Assembly (NCBI GenBank): GCA_022925895.1
Contig: JAKSYS010000298.1
Coordinates: 1 to 64,000, forward strand
DNA length: 64,000 nucleotides
Direction: 5' to 3'
DNA from: Fragilaria crotonensis
Lineage: Eukaryota > Bacillariophyta > Fragilariophyceae > Fragilariales > Fragilariaceae
Shown: positions 54,796 to 64,000 of the stretch, in pieces
Layout: every line of letters begins with the position of its first letter
How positions within the stretch are numbered: the first letter of the stretch is position 1
Notes under the pieces: generated by a model
Told to the model about the DNA's origin: nothing
The model's database searches: none
The model's input: the letters and a program-made list of their open reading frames with translations, nothing else
Made by a program: the position numbers and the translations under genes

Positions 54796-55730
54796 ATGAC
54801 AGGACGCCTTTTTCTTCTCGTGCTGTGCCTTGTTCTCCAAGCCACATGCCACGTTGTTGTTGCCTCGGTGATGGACGAAGCTGAAGCCGTCGTACCAACC
54901 AAGATGCGAAACTTGAAGTCTCGAATCGTCGGAGGTAAAGCGGTCGTACCAACCACAAAGATGCGAAACTTGGAGTCTCGAATCATTGGAGGTGTCAAGG
55001 CAGATCCAAGAGATATCCATACTTCACGCAATTGATAATACCGTTCTATTCTTCTACGGCAGAGTACGTTGCCTACTGCGGAGGGACTCTGATTGCTAGT
55101 GATGTTGTGTTGACTGCAGCCAGTTGTTTCATTCCAAAGTCTCGTTTGTTTTTTGCTTATGCAGCCGATGCGTATGTCAATGCTACTAGCATTTATGAGT
55201 CTCCTACCGAGTATTACAGGGTGGCAAGCACGTACCTTCCTCATCCATTGCATAAGGGCATTAATTCCACCAACGATGTTGCACTGGTTTTTCTCGACAC
55301 ACGAGTTACTGGCGTGACGTTGGCGAAGATCAACAAGATCGCATCTTCCCCTGCTGTTGGTAGTGCCCTGACCACCATTGGGCTTGGGCTTCTCAAGTCA
55401 TCCCCTGCGGTCGAGGCAACTGACCTCATGACGGTTTCGATCAACACACTTACTGCTACTGCGTGCAGTAAGTTTTTCAGTATTGGTTTCAAGAGCGTGA
55501 ATCAAATCTGTGCTGGAAGTACAAAGGGCACCTGTAAAGGCGATTCCGGAGGTCCACTTCTCATTAAAGGCACTTCTGCACGCACGGATGTTCAAGTGGG
55601 TATCACGTCCTATAGTATTGGTGCCTGTGGAACTTATCCGACTGCGTACACGAGATTGTCCCAGTATGCAACCTGGATTACTTCCAATGTTTGCAAGTAC
55701 AGCAAATTCAAGCCCTCCACATGCGCGTAA
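54796..55730 (+). pseudogene. Trypsin-like (S1 family) serine protease homologue, frameshifted and lacking the catalytic His
   Basis: A signal peptide (MTGRLFLLVLCLVLQATCHVV) is followed by two copies of the activation segment: VPTKMRNLKSRIVGG and VPTTKMRNLESRIIGG. A one-base shift near 55010 (CCAAGAGATATCC) then leads to YPYFTQL and CGGTLIASDVVLTAASC, where trypsins have TAAHC; the catalytic His is Ser. NDVALVFLD (Asp) and CKGDSGGPL (Ser) are intact. The C-terminus is normal (YTRLSQYATWI). With two of three catalytic residues it could be a non-catalytic secreted homologue, as known in many lineages, if the shift is an assembly error; otherwise it is a pseudogene. Confidence 0.78.
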
Positions 55731-57299
55731 GATATGACGCGATGAAGTCAAATGGAATCACAGGACTGTCATCAGGCGATCAACAAGGTGAGCCTTCACA
55801 TGGAAACATACCGAACATACATACATAGGGCGCCGACAGAGCAATATCGAAGTTGAAAGCATAATCCTCGCTGTTGAAGCACCATACGTAAACGTAAAAA
55901 TAGCTGCCGAAGCCAAGGCCTATTTCTGCAGTTGTGCAGTTAAAGTAGCTTGTCGTACTTCAAAAAATTAGAATAGGAGCGGGTCGATCCAAAATCGGTT
56001 GCGCAGGATTGAGCATAATGAGGTAGTGTCGACACCACGGTAACATGCACTCCGAATACACAACTATGAGCATGTCCACCCACCGTCGCCACATCTATTC
56101 AGGGTCGCCGCACAGTTTATCAAGGAGCAGCACTCCATGGACGGCCAATCCGGACCCGAGTAATCCAAAAAAAAACCAACATAGTCCGAGTAATCAGAAA
56201 TCAGAGTATGTGTATGTGTATGCGGTGTGTGGTGTGTGGCGTGCATCTTGAGATGGAGTCCAACCATTTGGTGTCTGGTACAAGCAGCTCGTTCGAAACC
56301 CTGTACAAGTACCTGCGAAAAGGCCGATTTGGTGAAAATTGAGAAGAGTGGCGCAAGATTTGAGTTTGCAGATAAACACAAGAAGGTCCCTTGATGTTAA
56401 CGATGCTGACTGAATGGTGGTTGTGGCGAGAACGATCAAAATAGATGGCCCGCCTTGAAGTATCGAATCCATGATTTGAAGGCAGAGCCCATAATTGCCA
56501 CCACCACCCTTTTCGAATGGGAATTGCAGTAGCAGTACTTCGTCGTGGCCAACTCTACTCTACAGACAAACCAAAAAAATGATGATATAGAATGCTATTG
56601 TGTCAGTGTGGGAAGCACACACCCAAAGTGCAAAGCGCAGAAAGAGGGTACAGCACAGAAAGAGGGTACAATTACTCAAAAAAAAAACACGCGATCCTTT
56701 GCCACAGTTTCACCATAAGCGAACCGCGACAAAGCACGGCCCTGATGTCCATACATAGTCTCGCCGATTCATTCTCTGCGTTGTTACACGAGACGCGCCA
56801 TAGTTTCAGGATATCCCGCCGAGCCATTCATAATTTATTCGGAGAATGTTGACGCTTCTCGTTGGAATTCATCATGCTCCGGGATGGTAGTGTTGTTCGT
56901 TGTACAAACCTTGGTAGAACTACTACACTAGTCGTAGAGTGTGTCCTATGATACAACACGAGGAGTCGACAACGTTATGCGTCGCATCACTGGCCTCCGG
57001 TACATCCGGTAGTTGCTATTACACCCTGTTGATTGAAGCCTCATCCATGCGACACGAACAGTATGGTACTTTTTTGTCGCACATGCAATTCATGCATCCT
57101 GTTTACATACCCAAACCATTGCTAGTTCAAGCCAATTCACGACCTTCATCTTTGTGTTTTGCCCATGGTTCAACCAGTATTAGTATTCGGGCGATTGCAC
57201 CACTCTCCCCTTTTCAACCAATCTGTGCTCTTCGAAATTCGCTTTACGCTTCTAATGTAGTACCTTACGGTCGAAGAAATGACCAGACTTCAAACGTCT
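55731..57299. other. Intergenic region with microsatellites
   Basis: Contains a short TATGTG/GTGTGTGG run near 56205-56240. Open frames here (for example 56939-57334) have no protein-like composition and run into LINE C. No gene supported. Confidence 0.5.
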
Positions 57300-57309
57300 C
57301 ACCTTTATG

Positions 57310-59129
57310 GACAGCAAAGGAAGTTTGGGGTTAGCCCCTCCGAACATTGCCTTGTCATTGATTAAGACCGGAGCACCCGATGCAGCAAACTTCCATGTGA
57401 CAAGATGATACGAACATTTCGACAACTCCAGCGCGCCACCCGAGATACCCAACAGCTGTGACCACACATTAGCATTATTCTTCATTTGGTCTCTTACCGC
57501 AAGGGATGTAGCGTCGCATACAGGATCATAAAAACTGTTGGTCTGCCCGTTTGAGTCATCAACATAACCAATCATACCCACTTCACTAGTCCGGCTGTGA
57601 TCGGGAGTACTGTACTGCGCCAATGTTGCAAGGTCCTCATAACAATCATACAATACACTCGAAATAAAACACCAGATAGCGGGAGAATTTCCACTGCCTT
57701 GTCCTGTACCGTAAATGGGGTATTCCGCCGAGTGTTGATATCCTTCTGGGGCCAATCCGATGTCAGTCCGAATCCGATATTCTGCATTTTTCAATGTGTT
57801 CGCGTTCGATACTGTAACCGGCGCTGCTACTCCAAATTTTTTACTCGCAAGCATTGCCAAATTGGGGATAATCCGATCATAACACGCCGTCGCGTCGTAA
57901 TTGGTAAGAGCAATCGTCTTCCTGGTGATCCGGGACAATTCCAGTTGTATTTCTTCCATAAACACAGGATCCGTGGCATTATGTTTAGGACGCGAACCGA
58001 ACTGTCCACGGTTAAGCTGTGCGAGAGCGTCTGCCTGTAATAGTGCCGACCTCCATTTCAATCCCAATATCAGGTTATAATCGGCTTCATAAATATGTAT
58101 AATGCGTGTTCTGTGTATACGAATATTGCCCGGTTCCTTAAACAACACAGAGTTTGCAACCTTTTGCCACCGACGATACGAGTATCCTCTTTCCAGCGCA
58201 TAATTCATCAATGTCATGTGGACCCGCAAAATTTCGCTCTGCTTAAAATCCAATTCCTCTCGCGATCGTTTGTGTTCGTCACTCTCATCCTCGGTAGCAT
58301 GAGAATATAAGTGTTTTGCAATCATTGCTTTATAGTGTCCCAGATGCATCCGAGATGGCGAGGTAACTGTCGATTTTCTCCATACCTTTAATTTTGAAAC
58401 ATAATCTTGCTCATCGATGGTTGGGAACACGCGCATTTGTGCCAATTCATCCGTGATTCGTAAGTGCTGGATCAAGGTCTTGAGGTTTTCATCACAATCC
58501 GAAAGATACGGATAAATACCCTCAAGGATATGATTCGCGAACGGGCCATCTCCGCAGTATCCAAGATGGTTACTCAAGGGTGGACTTGTGAAGGGAGTCC
58601 CCGCAGCTTGGCCAAAATGTTTTTGATTTCTGGCCCGGAGATGTTCAATGACTTCAGTTGGAACATCAATTTGTTGCCACTCGGAGCACACCTTTGGATC
58701 TTGGTCAGGATGTAATGGGATTTCAATTCGGGAAACGCCAGTTCTCTCCTTAACCCCCCTCATGGCCCGAATCTTTGCGTACAATTTATTTTTCACTTCC
58801 GCCACATGCAGTTGTCTCAACGTCTTTGCCCGGGATTTATCAGATGCTTTGTGAGATTTTTCTAGCTCTTGAATTTGCCGAAGTCTTTCGTGTTCACGTT
58901 GTTCAAAACTTGCATTGACCAGTTCTTTCACTCGCAACTCCGCCTGTCGAAGATGTTGTATGCATTCGCGTTCGTTTCCAGGGTAGCGTATTACCGTACA
59001 GTTCCCGCCATTGTTGTCTAATAGACTGTGTGTTGTCCAGTCGTGTCTTAGCCATCGACAGACACTTCTTAAGAATCTGAACTTTCTTGCGTTCGGTGCG
59101 CAGTTCCACTGACCATTGGGGTTCACCAT
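57310..59129 (-). pseudogene. LINE C ORF2 part: reverse transcriptase, truncated
   Basis: Motif A NYDATACYDRIIP, motif B GTGQGSGNSPAIWCF, motif C YVDDSNGQTNSF, motif D GGALELSKCSYHLV. The useful frame is from about 58950 downwards; the first 60 codons of the open frame are out of register. The end after PVLINDK has no counterpart in the other copies. Confidence 0.85.
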
Positions 59130-60399
59130 ATTTTCGAATGGACTTCTCGGCTGCTGGGCTGGCCTCTACTACATCTTTATCAAGCCGTTCTGCAAAAGAG
59201 TGTCGATTTCCCGGAAGCAAGAGCCAATCTATTCTCCGAAATACATTATGCTGTTCAAGAAGATCATATTTCCTTCGAACATAAGCTGTAACCTGGTGTA
59301 AGTTGTTGGATTTTAATAATCTTGGTTCCATTTTGGACAAGGGTTGGGTGGGATGACCGAACAACGCTGTGACCGAAAAATCAACAAAGTATGGACGATG
59401 GTCTGTCGTATACCGTGCATTAAAAGGTTCATATCCAGCCTTCTGAACTGCTGTTGCCACTGCTGCAGTACCCAAAACATAATCCAAACGTTTCTGACCT
59501 CTTGCATACGTCACTGGAAGATGCAAAGCATGTTGTTGGCGCATGATGTCGATCAAACCCAGTGATTGCATTACCGCTATCATTCCGTCAGCCTCTTGAC
59601 CAATGTCCTCGTTAAAATCCCCCATGACCAATAATTCATGTCCTGCATTTTTACATCCGATTAAATACCGTTTGAGATCACGCCGAAACGCTCGTCGAGG
59701 ATGTATAACCGAATCCTGTGTTTGCATAAGCAGGCTATATTGTTGCGATGCAGCAGTTATCCCTCCCGTGACGGGGGTATCTGTAACAACCTGATATGCC
59801 GAAACGATCGTGACAATCCGCCCTGCTCTTCCAATAAACGATTGACTAACCCAGCGTCCCCATTTATCAACATACCGATCTCTCATACGTCCGGTAGCAT
59901 CTCCGAGCGTAATCATGAATGTGCCTCCCGGTTTATACAATCTCTGAAATTCCATAGGTGTCGTTCCAAAATTTATCCTTGTGCGTGTCCAATGTTGTTG
60001 AGTAGTGTGGTACAAAATACTTCGTACTTGGGATTTAGTAGTATCAAGGTTGTGTTCCTGACCACACGAGACGTCAGCCTGGACCTCTTTTAATACTTTG
60101 CAGAAAATATCAAACTGCCAACCCATTCGATCAATCTGAAATCCGTTCACGTTTACACCATAGATGCGAAAGGTGTCTTCTGCCTTTTCCTGTAATTCAT
60201 CTCCCCATGCGATGTTAGAACGTTGGTTAGCTTGGGTCAGAAAAACTTCTCGGTTCACGGGCGATCGATGTGATCGTAATGTCTCTTGCGTAAAAAATTT
60301 CCTCCATTCTGCCTGTGCTATTTGTAACCGCTCATGCACGCTACCCTCGTCAGTAGATCTCTCATTAACCGTAGATAATAATCGTGCCGCTCTCATCAT
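58903..60399 (-). pseudogene. LINE C ORF2 N-terminal part: AP-type endonuclease
   Basis: The ATG at 60399 overlaps the ORF1 stop in the form ATGATGA, so translation by termination and restart is likely. The domain shows VNGFQIDRMGW, CGQEHNLD, MGDFNEDIG, KRLDYVLG and TDHRPYFVDFS, then RLDKDVVEASPAAEKS continuing toward the reverse transcriptase without a break. The last 30 codons follow a frameshift. Confidence 0.85.
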
Positions 60400-61133
60400 T
60401 GTGATTGATCAAAAGCGGATGGCTCTCCGGGCTTCGTTTGAGCTATCACATTGGGGTCCTCTCTGTGGGGACGTAACGCCACATTCTCCATCTCTTCGTG
60501 GATTGTGGCACTCGGTGTCAACGTAGGTTGCGGTGCGTTTAAATGCTGTTCATGAATGTCCCTTAGGAATTCCTCGCTCATATTTGTATCGTTAAGCTCT
60601 CCGGTTCTCAATTCGAATGGTGATAGTGGGGGTGGGGAGCGAGCCTCAGATGCAGCAACTAAACCACTTGAATCTAACGACAATTCAGGATGACAATCAT
60701 GAAGAGGGTGGTCAGGGTGATCCGGATATATCGGGCTCGGACGGTCGGGGTGATGTGGATTCGGAGAAGTTGTCGACGAATGTCTATCCATGGCATGAAA
60801 CTCGGCGTAACTTGGTGAATTCCTTCGCCTTACAATTACTGGGGAAGGAGGTTGCGTGTCAAGAGGAATTTCTGGGGGCATCCGGTTGCTTGTTCTCACT
60901 GCAGCCTTTTCCGGAGAAAGTCTGGTATTCCGACGCTTCCTTGCCGTCCCTGCCATTGAGGCCCCTGCTTCTTGTCGACTATAATCTTCATCTTCCTCCG
61001 AATCATCTGTTTTTAACGCCGCTTGGTCTTGAGTTATGTGTCGGTGACGTGTAGGTTGTGCTGCCTGAGAAGCATTCATCATTTGCATAACCATTTCGGT
61101 TAACATCTGCATATGGCGATTGTTGTTGGACAC
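60396..61133 (-). pseudogene. LINE C ORF1, C-terminal part only
   Basis: About 245 codons from the coiled coil to the stop. The tail is rich in Pro, His and Asp with PDHPDHP-type repeats (HPDRPSPIYPDHPDHP) and a basic patch ARKRRNTRLSPEK that could be a nuclear signal. The start is the 5' truncation point rather than a true initiation codon. Confidence 0.75.
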
Positions 61134-61223
61134 AATTTTTTATTTTAGTTTTCGCAAATACGAGTCTGTCCGTCAGCCGGTTTGCGTACCAGAAATAGGA
61201 AGTTGTCGCGTGAAGCATCCACC

Positions 61224-62213
61224 ATGACTGAGCCATCGGCGCCGCCGTTGTCTCTCGCTGCTACAGGGATCCGTGATCCGGATCATCCTGAACTCTCATT
61301 TGACACGTCGGAATGGAATGAACGCATTTTCTTTGCCGATAACGTGGCTCCTTCTCGTAAGGACGTCAGGAGGTATCATTTGACTCAGTTTAAGTCCATT
61401 ACTAATCCGACAGCCTGGAATCGTTATTTGCATCTCGGGCTTTATGCCTACGATGACGGCCTCGAATTCGATTGTATCTGGGACGACCCGGAGACGGAAT
61501 GGGAGAAACGCCACAAGATTGTCTGGTACAACTACGCCTATCATCTTCAACATGCCTTGGAAGTGCCGATCAAGTTGAAAGCATGGGTGACCAATTTGTC
61601 CCAACCATTTCTCAAGGAAAATGCACCGGATTTCATGGTCATCGATACCCGGAAGAAGTCGTGGAGAGACTTGTACTACGCCGACGATGCCGCAGACATG
61701 GATCTCGAGACACCTGTGGACGATTGGACAGAAATAGGAAGCAAACAGAAAGCGTCATCGGGGTGCAAGACTAGCGATCAGTATGTACCAGGAACTACAC
61801 AACAGGTCCCTCGTATTCATCCTCCTCCTGTGCACCCCAAGCTCTTTGGAGCCGGTGGTACTACATTGACAACGCTCTCCAACCGTCACAAGTCATCCTC
61901 CGGACGGGTCAACAAGACGACCATTCTAGGACGCATGGCTAGTAAGAGCACTGCCAGCATAAGGTCAGCATGGGCGAAATCTCAAGGCGGTCTCAATGTG
62001 GAAGTGGACAGTGGTACAGCGAGAGGTAACAATCATTCTACAGTCCCGAACGACGTTATGTACGGGCAGGAGAATCCAGAGGGGGCAGCAGTTGCAGAAG
62101 TTATGTTCCCAACAGATCGTACGGAAAAACGAATACAATATCTCCGGGTAATCAACACAGCGAAGGCAAACACGCAACAGAAGATTCCACTACGGCAGGA
62201 GACTCCGCAATGA
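61224..62213 (+). CDS. Upstream ORF of LINE D, unknown protein
   Basis: 329 codons from an ATG in ACCATGA context (MTEPSAPPLSLAATG). The first half has natural composition, with WNERIFFADNVAPSRKDV, PTAWNRYLHLGLYAYDDG and KIVWYNYAYHLQHAL, then a polar Ser/Thr-rich second half. Its stop overlaps the next start as CAATGA (62210-62213), so the two are probably translated together. No counterpart is seen in LINE A, B or C, whose ORF1 starts within about 90 bases of the 5' end. No known domain is recognised; a host origin cannot be excluded. Confidence 0.65.
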   Translation: MTEPSAPPLSLAATGIRDPDHPELSFDTSEWNERIFFADNVAPSRKDVRRYHLTQFKSITNPTAWNRYLHLGLYAYDDGLEFDCIWDDPETEWEKRHKIVWYNYAYHLQHALEVPIKLKAWVTNLSQPFLKENAPDFMVIDTRKKSWRDLYYADDAADMDLETPVDDWTEIGSKQKASSGCKTSDQYVPGTTQQVPRIHPPPVHPKLFGAGGTTLTTLSNRHKSSSGRVNKTTILGRMASKSTASIRSAWAKSQGGLNVEVDSGTARGNNHSTVPNDVMYGQENPEGAAVAEVMFPTDRTEKRIQYLRVINTAKANTQQKIPLRQETPQ

Positions 62214-64000
62214 AGCAGTCGGCATTCCAGGAAAACCTCAATGTTCCGATCAACGATGGCACACAGCGCATTACCATTCGCTGGAGTCCTGGTGAACGCC
62301 TTCATCAATTGGAACGACCACAAGAATGGATCTCCGCTGCGATGACCGTTTTGAAAGAATTATTTGCTGGAAACAGTGGAGTAGCGTACCGATGGGAAAG
62401 CCGTGACCTTGCGACATGGAGATCGCTCGACGAGATGCAGGAAAGTGAACTTCGAGAGTACTTGTCTCCACAGATCACCTATCTCAAGTCGACCGGAATG
62501 TACATCTTCGGACTTCGCTTCGGATTTACGAATTCTAACCCAGCAGAATGGCAATCCTCAGAACAGACAAAAGAGGCTATGCGTCGCCACAAAGTGTGGG
62601 CTACAGTATCAAACTCTTCGTGCCACGGTGGAAAACTTGTGTATGCAGGGTATCTACTGATGAAGGCACCAAATTCGACCCACAAAATCCGTTATCTGCA
62701 AAGCCTACGAAATCGCTTACCTGAGCATACTCCGTTTTTCGATATCGTTCTTCTCAAGAAAACTCCGTTGGAGCAACATATTCCCCACTTAGCAGTCCAA
62801 TGTGGAGAAAACCATGTCGCACCATTAACGAAGAGTCTGTCCATGATCTTGCAAGGACCAGGAGGAGCGGTATTTCTCCCACGCCTCGTACTTGGCAGTC
62901 TCCAAAGCAACCAAATTCGTCAGTACTTTGAAACGCATGACAACTATCTTAAGTCGCTGCGCAGCATTACTTTGAGTCCCTGGTGACAAATCTTGATACG
63001 ATTCGGAAGGAGCATCTTCCGAACGGGGAGATCATTGAAAGATCCACAAGAGAATGGGCCACTCAATTAAAATTACCATCCGGCGATTTGGCTAGATGTG
63101 ACATCGTTAATGGGGGCAGAGACCGAATCACGCGGCTTCTGGTTCCTCGTCATCTTTACTCGGCAGTATTGGAGGAAGTATCACACTATAAGCTACGACT
63201 CAATCCAATGGAGAGACGAGAAGCTCGATTCCGAGACAGCATACCGGGTCTTCCCGAGATCATTCAGATAGACATCTCGGTCCAACAATCGCTGGCGTAT
63301 TTAGATACGATGACAAAAGAGGAGATTTGGAAACCGCCAGTTTCCTCTGATTCCGATTCGACACATCCAGGACATTCTGCGAATCAAACACTGGGAGGCG
63401 AGAACGCATGGCACCGCCAGGGAAGAGGAGGCTCATCCCTCGCATCGAACTTATCCAACCCATCTGGCACCACTGAACATTTTCCCCCCCTTCAAGGCAA
63501 ACGACCTGCAGTAGCTGCCAAACAGAAAGCGGCAGCATCCGAAGAAGCAACGGGATCGACTCACTCAGCGATGACTCCCTCTCTTGCGTCGTTAAACATT
63601 CAACGATACAATACTCTGGAAGCGCAAATCAAGAAACAGCAAGATGCTTTGGACCAGGGACTTCGGCACTCCGCAGAAAGGTTCACCAAAATGGAGAAAC
63701 AGCTGGAGCAGCTCCGTCGTCTGGACGAACTAGAATCCAAAATGCTCACCTCCATGGAGTACCATGTTGCAACCAACACAACGTTGGGTTTACTAACTCG
63801 ACAAATTGACACCATGATGAAGATGATGACTATAACGACTCAAGTTACACAGGACGATGCGTTTCTTAAGCACGCAAGGGCGGCTCTTCCAAGCGAGAGT
63901 GTAAGAAAATCCAAATTCCAGCACGTAGATACGGGTCAAGAAATGCTGGACCAGAAAGAGTGTACAACTTCAGGCTTCACCTCGACGCAGATGGTGTCCA
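62210..64000 (+). pseudogene. LINE D ORF1-like protein, one frameshift, incomplete
   Basis: The first frame (62210-62986, 258 codons) reads ITIRWSPGERLHQLERPQEW, GLRFGFTNSNPAEW and LVYAGYLLMKAPNSTHKIRY. After a shift near 62955 another frame, read from 62962 (HYFESLVTNLDTIRK), is open to the window end without a stop, with RITRLLVPRHLYSAVLEEV, a Ser/Pro-rich linker and a coiled coil (EAQIKKQQDALDQG, then EKQLEQLRRLDELESK). The layout matches LINE A/B ORF1. Endonuclease and reverse transcriptase would lie beyond 64000. Confidence 0.7.

Larger units (their letters stand above)
57300..61143 (-). mobile_element. LINE C: internal fragment, truncated at both ends
   Basis: On the minus strand it begins in the coiled coil of ORF1 (NNNRHMQMLTEMV near 61130 against QDRKFQALTDMV in LINE A), passes through endonuclease and reverse transcriptase and stops near 57300, just after motif D, where LINE A and B continue with a DP...LEYL segment. 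RNase H and 3' untranslated region are missing. One frameshift lies between 59000 and 58950. It faces LINE D head to head. Confidence 0.85.
61150..64000 (+). mobile_element. LINE D: 5' part of a second, divergent LINE family, cut by window end
   Basis: It carries an additional ORF (61224-62213), an ORF1-like unit (62210-64000) that resembles LINE A/B ORF1 in layout (N-terminal strand-rich domain, Tyr/His-rich middle, coiled coil) but not closely in sequence, and runs out of the window. Its 5' flank does not match the LINE A/B 5' end. Exact 5' limit not determined. Confidence 0.65.

Noticed and set aside
56939-57334. 131-codon frame on the plus strand
   Set aside because: Runs into antisense LINE C sequence and shows no protein-like pattern.

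Overview
The window looks like nuclear DNA of a diatom (stramenopile alga). It has eukaryotic genes with short GT-AG introns (a clean 83-base intron near 12223-12305), a Swc5/BCNT-type chromatin gene, a fragment of the spliceosomal SART-1 gene, a copia element of the type common in diatoms, and a non-LTR (LINE) lineage whose reverse transcriptase carries F/YVDDSNGQ. Species cannot be named from the sequence. There is no tRNA, rRNA or CRISPR array that I can support.

Layout. 1-~10150: broken Ty1/copia element on +, cut by the window start, with a putative 3' LTR starting near 9824. 11342-12603: two-exon gene of unknown function on -. 13140-14080: short and 69-base tandem repeats. 14390-15422: DDE transposase remnant of PIF/Harbinger/IS5 type. 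15520-16450: tract extremely rich in GTAC. 16660-17643: small non-autonomous retroelement with a 17-base target duplication. 17756-17975: palindromic cluster. 18298-26536: LINE A on -. 27927-29160: non-autonomous hAT element with an 8-base target duplication. 29533-29806: degenerate tandem repeat. 29978-37321: LINE B on - between two nearly identical direct repeats of 508 and 517 bases. 37338-38112: Harbinger-like MITE. 38603-55730: the gene-richer part, holding an LRR protein, a METTL24-like and an FkbM-like methyltransferase, Swc5/BCNT, a diatom-type unknown protein, a large DDE transposase, a LINE tail fragment, a SART-1 fragment, an FAD oxidoreductase fragment and a trypsin-like protein. 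57300-64000: LINE C (-) and LINE D (+) head to head.

How the parts relate. LINE A and B share a 5' end; A and the fragment at 51761-51995 share a 3' tail ending in a run of T on the sense strand. The 984-base element at 16660-17643 carries both ends but a different interior, so it looks like a parasite of this LINE family. I regard it, and the LINE B insertion with its 500-base flanking repeats and missing 3' end, as the two most interesting objects in the window.

Several host-like genes (LRR, METTL24-like, FkbM-like, SART-1, FAD oxidoreductase, trypsin) carry one or more single-base frameshifts or in-frame stops, while others (Swc5/BCNT, the 46167 gene, the 939-residue transposase frame, the two-exon gene) are open. 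Either this is a decaying, transposon-rich region or the assembly has residual indel errors; the sequence alone cannot decide.
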